Assembly: GCA_963743285.1 (NCBI GenBank)
Contig: CAVUPF010000004.1
Span: 1 to 64,000, forward strand
DNA length: 64,000 nt
From: CAVUPF01 sp963743285
GTDB taxonomy: Bacteria; Actinomycetota; Thermoleophilia; Solirubrobacterales; 70-9
Direction of reading: 5' to 3'
Both the position numbers and the translations under genes were made by a program. Position 1 is the stretch's first letter. Every line of letters begins with the position of its first letter. The notes beneath the pieces were generated by a model. It did no database searches. It was not told the origin of the DNA and saw only the letters and a list, made by a program, of their open reading frames with translations. This document shows positions 43,858 through 51,330 of the stretch, one piece after another.

Positions 43858-45319
43858 TAGTGCTCCGTTAGCTCGGTGGTGCCCGCAGCGGGTGATCGGG
43901 CGGCAGCTCTCTGCGGCAGATGGTGCAGGTTCCCTGCCAGCAGGCCAGGAGCCCTTGCAGCTCCCGAACGACCCCGAAGAGGGTCAGGCTGCCGCCCTGG
44001 CTGGAGGGCAGCGTTCTCGCTCCAGGGTGAGGAAGGCGTGTGCGATGGAAACGAGCGTGACGTGGTGGTTCCAGCCGCGGTAGGTGCGGCCCTCGAAGTG
44101 GTCCAGGCCGAGGGCGTCCTTTAACTCGCGGTAGTCCTGCTCGATGCGCCAGCGCAGCTTGGCGAGACGCACCAGTTCTTTGAGCGGCGTGTCGGGCGCC
44201 AGGTTGGAGAGCCAGTACTTGGTCGGCTCTGACTCTTTGGAGGGCCACTCGCAGATCAGCCAGCGGAGCGCCAGCTCCTCGCCGGCCTTGTGAGCCTTGT
44301 GGCGCAGCCCGATATTCGCCGGACGGACCCTGAGCACGAGGAAGCGCGAGCTCATCTTGCCGCGCGTCCCCTCACGCCAGGTGACGCTCACCGCTTGCTT
44401 CTTCCCCGCGCTCAGAGCCAGTTCCTTGAGCGAGGAGGGATCCTCGCGGTAGCGCGCACTTGGTGGGCGGCCACGGCCCGGCCGTCTTTCAGGCTGCTCG
44501 GGCTTTGCCTCCTCGCGATAGGCGGAGGTGGTGCCCTTGACGTCGAGCACGTAGGAGAGCCCTCGCTCCTCCAAACCGGCGCGCAGCTCGGTGGTGTCGC
44601 CGTAGGCTCCGTCACCGAGGATGACCGGCGGATCGAGCCCCCAGGAGCGAAGCTCGTCGATCATCTCCAGCGCCAGCCGCCACTTCTCAGTGTGGTGGAT
44701 GTCTGGCGGCAGCTTCGCCTTCTGGCGGCGATCGGAGTTGAACTCGCCCTCCTCGTCCCACTCCTTGGGAAGGAACAGCCGCCAATCGAGCGGACACGAC
44801 GCACTCTCTGAGGCGGCGTTGACCGAGACCCCGATCTGGCAGTTGCCGACCTTCCCCAGCGCGCCGCAGTACTGGCGCGCGACGCCGACCGACATCTTCC
44901 CGAACTTGGGGAAGCCCGTGTCGTCGATGATCCACGCCTCGGGTTCTAGCTCGGCGCTGATCCGCTCGGCCAGCGCCCTTCGCACCGGCTGCCAGTCCCA
45001 CGGGGACTGGTTGACGAACTGCTGCAGGCACTGCTCATCCCCATCCTCGAGCCTTGCCGCCATCGGCTCGATCGACTTGCGCTTGCCGTCCAACATCAGC
45101 CCGCGCAGGTAGACCTCTCCCCAGCGGCGCTGGTCCTTGCGCGGCATCGGCTCGAACATCTGCTCGGCGAACTCGACCAGGCGGCCGCGAACTCTTCGCA
45201 GTTTTGCGGGCGTGAGTCCCGACACCTCACTCATTCTGTCCTCCTCCGTAGATGTCACCCATCGGCGGAGGGGTTCGCCAGCTCAGTGCGAAGTTCCTGC
45301 AAGAGCTAACGGAGCACTA
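43858..45319. mobile_element. complete IS701-family insertion sequence (1462 bp)
   Basis: Perfect 17-bp terminal inverted repeats TAGTGCTCCGTTAGCTC (43858-43874) and its complement (45303-45319). Both ends are flanked by the four-base direct repeat ATAG (43854-43857 and 45320-45323), a fitting target-site duplication for this family. The single transposase gene is on the reverse strand. Confidence 0.9.
43984..45234 (-). CDS. IS701-family transposase (C-terminus frameshifted)
   Basis: A 416-aa DDE transposase. The ATG at 45234 follows GGAGGAG. Hallmarks are EAWIIDDTGFPKFGKMSVGV and ARQYCGALGKVGNCQIGVSV near the first Asp, VILGDGAYGDTTELRAGL near the second, and RWRIEQDYRELKDALGLDHF with the Glu. 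The frame ends at LERERCPPARAAA, but the next frame continues GGSLTLFGVVRELQGLLACW then CTICRREL to about 43868, the normal family end. So a one-base deletion replaced about 40 C-terminal residues. The DDE residues are intact, so activity may remain. Confidence 0.9.
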   Translation of the reverse strand: MSEVSGLTPAKLRRVRGRLVEFAEQMFEPMPRKDQRRWGEVYLRGLMLDGKRKSIEPMAARLEDGDEQCLQQFVNQSPWDWQPVRRALAERISAELEPEAWIIDDTGFPKFGKMSVGVARQYCGALGKVGNCQIGVSVNAASESASCPLDWRLFLPKEWDEEGEFNSDRRQKAKLPPDIHHTEKWRLALEMIDELRSWGLDPPVILGDGAYGDTTELRAGLEERGLSYVLDVKGTTSAYREEAKPEQPERRPGRGRPPSARYREDPSSLKELALSAGKKQAVSVTWREGTRGKMSSRFLVLRVRPANIGLRHKAHKAGEELALRWLICEWPSKESEPTKYWLSNLAPDTPLKELVRLAKLRWRIEQDYRELKDALGLDHFEGRTYRGWNHHVTLVSIAHAFLTLERERCPPARAAA

Positions 45320-45432
45320 ATAGGCCGCGAAGTAGAGAGGTCCCTCGCGGCCGAACCTTGCCGCTCACCGGTTGCCGGGAGGCATGGCTGGTCGCTAGGG
45401 TCCAATCGCCCCCGAGAGTCCAGTACCCCCAG

Positions 45433-45882
45433 TTGACCGATCAGACCCCACCACCGGACTGGTACCCCGACCCGCATGGGCCGGCGAGCCTGGAACGCTA
45501 TTGGGACGGAGCGAAGTGGAGCAAGAAGGTCCGCGCTGTCCAGGAAGAGGGCTTCGTGGCGCAGCTTCGCAGTCTGCCGCTCTGGGTAAAGCTCGTGATC
45601 CCAGCTTTCATGGCGGCTGCGATCGTGGGATCGCAGCCCGGCGGCTCACCCGGATCCGTCAAATCGGACCAACTGGCCGCTACGGCATTTGAAAAGTACG
45701 AGCTGAGGACGGGAGCAACGGGGCCGCTGCATCTCGTCGAATGCAAGCCAAGTCTAGAAACCTACCTGTGCAGCGGGGTGGAATACACCGGGAAAGACGC
45801 GCCGCTGTCCAGAAATCTGTCTGCGACCGTCGAACCGAACGGCTCCGTTACCGATCTGACTCTCTCCGACCTACGGCCCTGA
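45433..45882 (+). CDS. DUF2510-domain membrane protein
   Basis: A 149-aa protein. Residues 1-30 carry the DUF2510 pattern PPPDWYPDPHGPASLERYWD with WSKKVR. A membrane segment (LWVKLVIPAFMAAAIVG) and an extracellular region of about 90 residues with two Cys (VECKPSLETYLCSGVEYTG) follow, similar to small secreted DUF4333-like domains. The start is uncertain: TTG at 45433 keeps DUF2510 at the N-terminus as usual; the frame is open to 45358, near the insertion-sequence end at 45319, so the upstream region may have been disturbed. Confidence 0.7.
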   Translation: MTDQTPPPDWYPDPHGPASLERYWDGAKWSKKVRAVQEEGFVAQLRSLPLWVKLVIPAFMAAAIVGSQPGGSPGSVKSDQLAATAFEKYELRTGATGPLHLVECKPSLETYLCSGVEYTGKDAPLSRNLSATVEPNGSVTDLTLSDLRP

Positions 45883-45986
45883 GGTAACTGAGGCGGCTGA
45901 ATGCAAAGCGCGGCGCGGCAGTACCAAGGCCTCAACCTCCCAGGTGGACCTGCTGGGACGCAGCTGGGATCTGTCAGGCTGAGGCC

Positions 45987-47456
45987 GTGAGCGTCGCGAC
46001 CGCGAACGCACCGGAGGGGACGCCTACCCCCACCGTGCCCGGAGATCAGGTGATCGTCCTCTTTGGAGCCACGGGCGACCTGGCGCGACGAAAGCTCCTA
46101 CCCGGCATCTTCCACCTTGCTGAGGTTGGGATGATGCCAAAGCGTTTCGTCCTGATCGGCACCTCGCGCAGCAGGCTGGGCGATGAGGAGTTCGTCGAGA
46201 TGGCCCGATCAGCCGTCGAGGAGTCCGATCGTAGGCCTTCGCTGGATGGCTCTTGGGACCGATTCGCCGCCTCTCTGCGCTTTGCCGGGCTGAGTGACGG
46301 CTACGAGGCGCTAGGCGAGGCGGTTTCCCAGGCGCGCGAGGATCTCGGCGGAGACCCGACTCTCCTGCACTACCTCTCATTGCCGCCGGCGGCCGCGGCC
46401 GGCACGGTGGAAGCTCTGGGGCAGTTGGGCCTAGGTAGCGGCGCCCGCGTGATCATGGAGAAGCCGTTCGGCGTCGACCTCGGCTCGGCCCGGGAGCTCG
46501 ACGCGCGGGTGCACTCAGTCTTCGAGGAGAGTCGGGTCTTCCGAATCGATCACTACCTGGGCAGGGAGGCTGTCCAAAATCTGCTCGCGGTCCGCTTCGC
46601 AAACGGCATGTTCGAGCCGATTTGGAACCGCGACCACATCGACCACATCCAGATCGACGTCCCCGAGACCCTCTCGATCGGGATGCGGGGCGACTTTTAT
46701 GAGCAGACCGGTGCCTTCCGGGACATGGTCGTGACGCACCTGTTCCAGGTACTTAGCTTCATCGCCATGGAGCCACCTACCTCACTGAGCGCAAAGTCGC
46801 TGATGACCGAGCGGCAAAAGGTCTTCGACTCGATGCTGACGCTGGCGCCCGGTGACGTGGTTCGTGGCCAGTACGCCGGGTACCGAGACGAGGAGGGCGT
46901 TGGGCTTGACTCCGAGACCGAGACCTTCGTCGCCTTGCGGGCGTTCGTCGACAACTGGCGCTGGGCGGGGGTTCCGTTCTACCTTCGCTCGGGCAAGCGC
47001 ATGGCCGAGAGTCGCCACCTGCTCACCGTCGCCTTCAACGAGCCGCCGCGAAGGATGTTCCCGCTCGACTGCGATCAGGCGGCGGAATCGTTCGGTCACG
47101 ACCACCTCGCCTTCGAGCTCGGCGATCCCGGCACGATCTCGGCTAGCTTCCTGGCCAAGGTGCCAGGCCCCGATCTACGACTGGGCGAGGCGCACATGAG
47201 GTTTAGCTACGCGACGACATTCGGCGGCGTCGAGCAGGCACTCGACGCCTACGAGCGCCTCATTCATGACGTGATGGTCGGCGACCGCACACTGTTCACG
47301 ACATCCGAGGCGATTGAGCGTCTCTGGGAAATCTCGGAGCCCGTGCTGAAGGCGCCGCCGCCAGTCCAGTCCTATGAGCCTGGATCATGGGGGCCCAGCT
47401 CGATCGACAGCCTGATCGCGCCACGTCACTGGCACCTCCCCAACAATCACGTCTAG
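45987..47456 (+). CDS. zwf: glucose-6-phosphate 1-dehydrogenase
   Basis: A 489-aa enzyme of normal length. The coenzyme motif FGATGDLARRKLLPGIFHLA is canonical. The substrate site reads FRIDHYLGREAVQNLLAVRF, with Arg where most enzymes have Lys (GRE rather than GKE). EKPFGVDLGSARELD and MVVTHLFQVLSFIAMEPP (catalytic His) are conserved. It oxidises glucose 6-phosphate with NADP+ in the pentose phosphate route. GTG start. It is monocistronic and followed by a hairpin terminator. It differs strongly from the copy at 10127. Confidence 0.93.
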   Translation: MSVATANAPEGTPTPTVPGDQVIVLFGATGDLARRKLLPGIFHLAEVGMMPKRFVLIGTSRSRLGDEEFVEMARSAVEESDRRPSLDGSWDRFAASLRFAGLSDGYEALGEAVSQAREDLGGDPTLLHYLSLPPAAAAGTVEALGQLGLGSGARVIMEKPFGVDLGSARELDARVHSVFEESRVFRIDHYLGREAVQNLLAVRFANGMFEPIWNRDHIDHIQIDVPETLSIGMRGDFYEQTGAFRDMVVTHLFQVLSFIAMEPPTSLSAKSLMTERQKVFDSMLTLAPGDVVRGQYAGYRDEEGVGLDSETETFVALRAFVDNWRWAGVPFYLRSGKRMAESRHLLTVAFNEPPRRMFPLDCDQAAESFGHDHLAFELGDPGTISASFLAKVPGPDLRLGEAHMRFSYATTFGGVEQALDAYERLIHDVMVGDRTLFTTSEAIERLWEISEPVLKAPPPVQSYEPGSWGPSSIDSLIAPRHWHLPNNHV

Positions 47457-47490
47457 CCCTGGGCTGACAGGACCAAAGCGCAACGGAAAA

Positions 47491-47517
47491 GGGCCCCGTG
47501 AGGGGCCCTCTTGGTTC
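47491..47517 (+). terminator. intrinsic terminator after zwf
   Basis: GGGCCCC-GTGA-GGGGCCC stem-loop (47491-47508), with AAAA before it and TCTTGGTT after it. It lies 34 bases after the zwf stop. Confidence 0.75.
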
Positions 47518-47728
47518 CGAAGGACGTACCACCAGAGAGACTCACGTCGCTGGCTCGTCGGTCCTCAAGTCTTGTGAAGCTCTCGCCGCGTGGCAGGTGA
47601 CCGTAGATAGATAAACACGGCATGGACTCAAAAGTTGCACATGCTGCACCGATTCCTGCAGAGAATCAAAATGTCAAGTTTCCGCGGGTGCCGCGCCTCG
47701 CCACCTCGCTGGTAGATTCAGATGTCTC

Positions 47729-47801
47729 GGGCGTTTAGCTCAGTTGGGAGAGCGCCAGCTCGACAAGCTGGAGGTCACTGGTTCGAGCCCAGTAACGCCC
47801 A
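47729..47801 (+). tRNA. tRNA-Val (anticodon GAC)
   Basis: A complete cloverleaf: acceptor GGGCGTT/AACGCCC, D-arm TAGCTCAGTTGGGAGAGCG, anticodon stem CCAGC/GCTGG with loop TCGACAA (GAC), variable AGGTC, and T-arm ACTGG-TTCGAGC-CCAGT. Discriminator A; CCA is not encoded. Its 3' half is repeated at 51285. Confidence 0.96.
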
Positions 47802-47818
47802 TCGCTCTAGCAAGCCAA

Positions 47819-47844
47819 AAGCGCCGCCTCTCGGGGCGGCGCTT
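47819..47844 (+). terminator. terminator-like hairpin after tRNA-Val
   Basis: A perfect ten-base stem AAGCGCCGCC/GGCGGCGCTT with a six-base loop, followed by CTCGTAG. It sits 18 bases after the tRNA 3' end. Confidence 0.7.
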
Positions 47845-48035
47845 CTCGTAGGGTGGCAAGGAAAGTGGTAAGGCCCCAGCAGGAGCGCCCAGGCACGGCC
47901 TGCGGGCGAGAGGCCCTCGGACCTGCCCGGATCTCACCGCCTGAGGGGTGCCAGGGGCTTAGAACGGCTCTCAGTTGATCGGCTAATCGTGGCGCGATGT
48001 GAAGCCGGGCGCGCGATTCGACTAGGGTCGCGACC

Positions 48036-49067
48036 ATGAAAATCTCGTCCAAGGTCAGCAACCGTATCTCTGCCCACCTCGCCTACCTGGTTGTTGCCGC
48101 TGTCGGCGCCGGGGCTCTCTTCGCCGCCGCGAGCGCCCAAGCGGCCGTGACGATTGGCCAGCTAGCCCCGGCGAATCCAGAAGCCTATTGCATTGTAGGC
48201 CCATACGAATCGCTCTCGACTACGCCGACGACAGCGGCGATCTACACGGTCCCTGCCCCCGGAGGAGTAATCACCTCTTGGAGCACAAATGCAACCGCAG
48301 GGGCAGGGCAAACACTTGAATTCAAGGTCTTTAAACAGATCGAAGCCGGGCATTCCTACCTCGTCGTCGCTCATGATGGTCCGCGGGCAATCGTCCCGAG
48401 CGTCCTCAACACGTTCAAGGTCAGCATCCCCGTTCAGGCTGGCGACCTCATCAGCCTCAACGACCTAAATGCCACTGAAGTGCCAAATGCCTGCGCCTTC
48501 AAAGATGGCACTACCGATATGGAAGGCTATGAGAGGGGAAGCCTTGCGGACGGCGCCACGATGACCGTGGAAGGGACCGAAGAAGGGGTTCGTCCTAACG
48601 TCACCGCGACGGTTCTGCCTCCCCCGGCGATCACCGGCATATCCCCTGCCGGCGGCTCGATCTCCGGCGGCACAAGCGTGGCGATCAGCGGCGCCAACTT
48701 CGCCGAAGTAAAGTCAGTCAGCTTCGGCGCGTCCCCGGCGACCTCGTTGTCCGCCGGTTCCGAAGGCCAGATCACGGCGACGGCGCCGCCCTCTTTAGCG
48801 CCTGGCCCGCTCAGCGTGTCGGTGACGACAGTCGCGGGCACTGCGACCTCGCCCCAGCAGTTCACCTACACCGCCTGCGTCGTCCCGAAGCTCAACGGCA
48901 AGAAGCTGAAAGCGGCCAAGAAGGCCCTTGCCAGGGCCGAATGCAAGCTCGGCAAGGTGAAGAAGCTCAAGGGTGCCACGACGAAAACTGGCAAGGTCAA
49001 GAGCCAGAGCCCCAAGCCAGGCAAGGTGCTGACGCCGGGCGCCAAGGTGAGCGTGACGATCAAGTAG
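48036..49067 (+). CDS. secreted protein with TIG/IPT and PASTA domains
   Basis: A 343-aa protein. Residues 1-36 are a signal peptide (YLVVAAVGAGALFAAASAQA). About 37-195 is a beta-rich domain with two Cys. About 198-280 is an IPT/TIG immunoglobulin-like domain (ITGISPAGGSISGGTSVAIS, GANFAEVKSVSFG). About 281-343 is a single PASTA module (CVVPKLNGKKLKAAKKALAR, KVKSQSPKPGKVLTPGAKVS). PASTA modules usually bind cell-wall muropeptides, so it is probably an exported wall-associated protein. Short secreted TIG-PASTA proteins are frequent in Solirubrobacterales. It is the first gene inside the tRNA-Val element. Confidence 0.8.
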   Translation: MKISSKVSNRISAHLAYLVVAAVGAGALFAAASAQAAVTIGQLAPANPEAYCIVGPYESLSTTPTTAAIYTVPAPGGVITSWSTNATAGAGQTLEFKVFKQIEAGHSYLVVAHDGPRAIVPSVLNTFKVSIPVQAGDLISLNDLNATEVPNACAFKDGTTDMEGYERGSLADGATMTVEGTEEGVRPNVTATVLPPPAITGISPAGGSISGGTSVAISGANFAEVKSVSFGASPATSLSAGSEGQITATAPPSLAPGPLSVSVTTVAGTATSPQQFTYTACVVPKLNGKKLKAAKKALARAECKLGKVKKLKGATTKTGKVKSQSPKPGKVLTPGAKVSVTIK

Positions 49068-49773
49068 GGCTTCACTCCTTGGATTGCTTCAGCCCAGCTA
49101 GCGCCCCCGCCGCCCGAAGCTATGCCCCGGCCGGGGCGACCGCTCGCAGCTCGGCTACGGCGCGCCGGGCGAGCCTGGCGGGTCGGCTTGACTCGCCGCA
49201 CCTTCGCATCGGAGCGCTCGCTCCATTCCAGGGCGTCGAGGTCGGCTACTGATCGGCGGCAGGCCCGACCAGCGTCAGGTCGGGACCCCCGCCGCCGGCA
49301 TCCGTTAGGGCCGTCTGAGCGCGGGCAACTGCCTCCTCGCCGTCGTCTGCGTCGACCATCAGAAAATGTTGCTGGACCCGCTCTTTGGCCCTCGGATCGT
49401 CCCCAGGAGAGCTTGGCCCCCAATAGGTCCCTTGCTGAACGAGCTCGCCGATCACGCGGTCATCGAACGCGGCCCTGCAAAAGACATAAAAACGACGCCT
49501 AGCGCGACTGTTCCCATTCCCTGGATGAGCGCGGCTCAGGCTAAATGCCGGTTGACCCATGAGAAAGAGGGTCCCGCATTGACCGAAACCGCGCAATGCC
49601 CATTTTTCGGTTTTTCTGCCCGGCGCGCGCAGAGCCCTGGCTCGACCAAAGGTCCCAAGGAGCGGCTTTCAGGGGGAGGCATGCGCGACGGGCACTTGAC
49701 TGCCGATGTGCGCTTGAGCGAGGTTGCGACCGGGTAGCGGCATTGCAGCGAAGACCACGAGGGAGGAGCCTGC
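49068..49773. other. intergenic region with one weak reverse-strand ORF
   Basis: About 700 bases. The only frame with coding-like sequence is the reverse-strand one at 49246-49596, listed separately. The part at 49600-49740 holds no recognisable feature. GGGAGGAG at 49760-49768 is the ribosome site of the gene starting at 49774. Confidence 0.4.
49246..49596 (-). CDS. hypothetical protein (uncertain)
   Basis: A 116-aa TTG-initiated frame. The first 35 residues look non-coding, but the rest is coding-like: FDDRVIGELVQQGTYWGPSS, then HFLMVDADDGEEAVARAQTA and a Gly-rich end. An internal ATG at 49560 is an alternative start; neither has a ribosome site. No family is recognised. It may be a 5'-damaged gene. 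Confidence 0.4.
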   Translation of the reverse strand: MRGFGQCGTLFLMGQPAFSLSRAHPGNGNSRARRRFYVFCRAAFDDRVIGELVQQGTYWGPSSPGDDPRAKERVQQHFLMVDADDGEEAVARAQTALTDAGGGGPDLTLVGPAADQ

Positions 49774-50046
49774 GTGTTCTCAGCGGTGAACATTGTCGCA
49801 TTGATCGAGGCAGTTGCGCTCGTCCTTGTTGTCGTCGTGGTCGCCGTGCGCACGATGGCCGAACGCAACTTTGAGCATGCGCAGGAGCAATTCCTCGCGG
49901 CCCTTGCCGAGAAGCCCGGAGCAACCCTCAATGAGATAGCCAAGACGCTTGGCGTAGAGCGCGCTCCGCTCTTTCCAGTTGCGGCAAGGCTCCAATCCGA
50001 GCGTGCAATCGCCAAGAGAGGCAACGGCTATTCGGTTAGGTTTTAA
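49774..50046 (+). CDS. small membrane-anchored winged-helix protein
   Basis: A 90-aa protein. The GTG start follows GGGAGGAG. Residues about 5-25 form a membrane helix (VALIEAVALVLVVVVVAVRT), and residues about 40-88 form a small winged-helix domain (FLAALAEKPGATLNEIAKTL, RAPLFPVAARLQSERAIAKR, GNGYSVRF). This is an inner-membrane-tethered DNA-binding-like protein of unknown function. Its stop lies exactly where a transposase remnant begins, so the original 3' end may have been altered. Confidence 0.6.
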   Translation: MFSAVNIVALIEAVALVLVVVVVAVRTMAERNFEHAQEQFLAALAEKPGATLNEIAKTLGVERAPLFPVAARLQSERAIAKRGNGYSVRF

Positions 50047-50689
50047 CCTCAACACCCGCTCCAAGCGCCTGGCGCTGATCGCCCGTCACGCCGACCCCTA
50101 TGAGCGAAGGCCCGAGGAGGAGCCAAAGGAGCTGCATATCGATGCCTCCTGCCCCGGCGAGAAGGTGCAGATGGACTGCTTTTACGTCGGGCGCCTGGCT
50201 GGCTCCAAAGGGGTGATCTGGCAATACACCGCGATCGACGTCGTCTCCGCCTACACCTGGGCCTTCCTGCGCTCCACCGATCACAACCCCTCGGCGCGCC
50301 ACAGCGCCGAGCTCGTTCACCTTCTCGCCGCCGAGCTGAAGGCGGCGGGCTGGAAGCTCGGCGAGGTCACCACCGACAATGGCTCGGAGTTCCGTGCCGA
50401 GGGCTTCGTCAAAGCTCTTGGCGCCCACCAGGCAACCCAACGCAAGATCAAGGCCGGGCGGCCGAACTCAAACGGCTGCGCGGAGCGGGTCCAGCTGACG
50501 ATCCTTGAGGAGTGCTGGCGACCATCGTTCTCCCGCTCTCTGGCACCGAGGATCACTGCCCTGCGCCGCGACCTCGAGGAGTACCTGCGCTACTACAACC
50601 GCGATCGTGCCCACACCGGCCGGCTGACTAAGGGCAGGGTGCCGGCGGATATCGTCTTCGGGGCCCGCAAGATGGCGAGCGTGAGATGA
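50047..50689 (+). pseudogene. IS481-family transposase, 5'-truncated
   Basis: The integrase-core (rve) part of an IS481 transposase: PGEKVQMDCFYVGRLAGSKG, WQYTAIDVVSAYTWAFL, EVTTDNGSEFRAEGFVKALG, KAGRPNSNGCAERVQLTILE and LEEYLRYYNRDRAHTG. The three catalytic acids (D, D, E) are visible. The N-terminal HTH part is absent; the frame runs straight out of the upstream small gene without a start. It is inactive. Confidence 0.8.
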
Positions 50690-50948
50690 ACCCGAGTTGT
50701 CTTCACATCTTGGGGTTAGGACGGCCTAGTGGTTTTGGAGGCAAATTTGGCGACCGCATCCCAGCGCATCCCATCGCCGAAGATCAAAGGGCTCGGCTGC
50801 GGGCCTGCGCAGGCTGGGTCGATCAGCGACTTTGACCTCGAGATCCGAAATACCGGTCGCGGCGGCACGGTAGCTAACGAGCTCCACCGCGCCACCGCGC
50901 CCATCTACGCCCGGAACCCCCGGCAACCCGAATAACCTACGCAACCGC

Positions 50949-51233
50949 GTGCTGACGCCCTCTGTCAAGAGCATCGGCCTGTCGGTCGGCTGCAATGTCT
51001 TCCGGCGCGCCTGCGCCTCGCTTCCGTTCGATGAGGGTCGCAACGTCAAGCGGCTGTCCGAGCGGCTCGGGCACGCCGATCCGGGCTTCACCCTACGCAC
51101 CGACGGGCACCTGATGGACGCGGGAGTGGGGGGTGCCGACTTCATGGACGTCCAGGTGGACGGCTCCCGGGCAGGACGCGCTCTGCAAACGGCTGCAAAT
51201 CCAGCAGCGGCCGAAATGGCGAAATTCGCTTGA
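50949..51233 (+). pseudogene. tyrosine recombinase C-terminal remnant
   Basis: A 94-aa frame with NVKRLSERLGHADPGFTLRT then DGHLMDAG, matching the GH box and the end of phage-type integrases (where Tyr would follow as xxY; here T-L-R-T-D-G-H). The HxxR and tyrosine residues are not preserved. It lies 50 bases before the repeated tRNA-Val 3' half, the expected place for an element's integrase. Confidence 0.65.
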
Positions 51234-51284
51234 CAGCAGGGGACGCTCCGAAGTGCTGTGAAGCGCGGCGAGGGTCTGGACGGA

Positions 51285-51325
51285 TCGACAAGCTGGAGGT
51301 CACTGGCTCGACCCCAGTAGCGCTC
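51285..51325 (+). other. tRNA-Val 3' half repeat (att site)
   Basis: TCGACAAGCTGGAGGTCACT, GGCTCGACCCCAGTAGCGC and TC: 41 bases matching tRNA-Val from the anticodon loop to the acceptor with a few changes. No 5' half. Right end of a 3.5-kb element that starts after 47801. Confidence 0.85.
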
Positions 51326-51330
51326 TTCTT

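Noticed and set aside
47740..47937. Reverse-strand frame containing VTGLEPVTSSLS
   Set aside because: This is the familiar false protein produced by antisense translation of a tRNA; the same occurs at 51142-51498 and 34810-35139.
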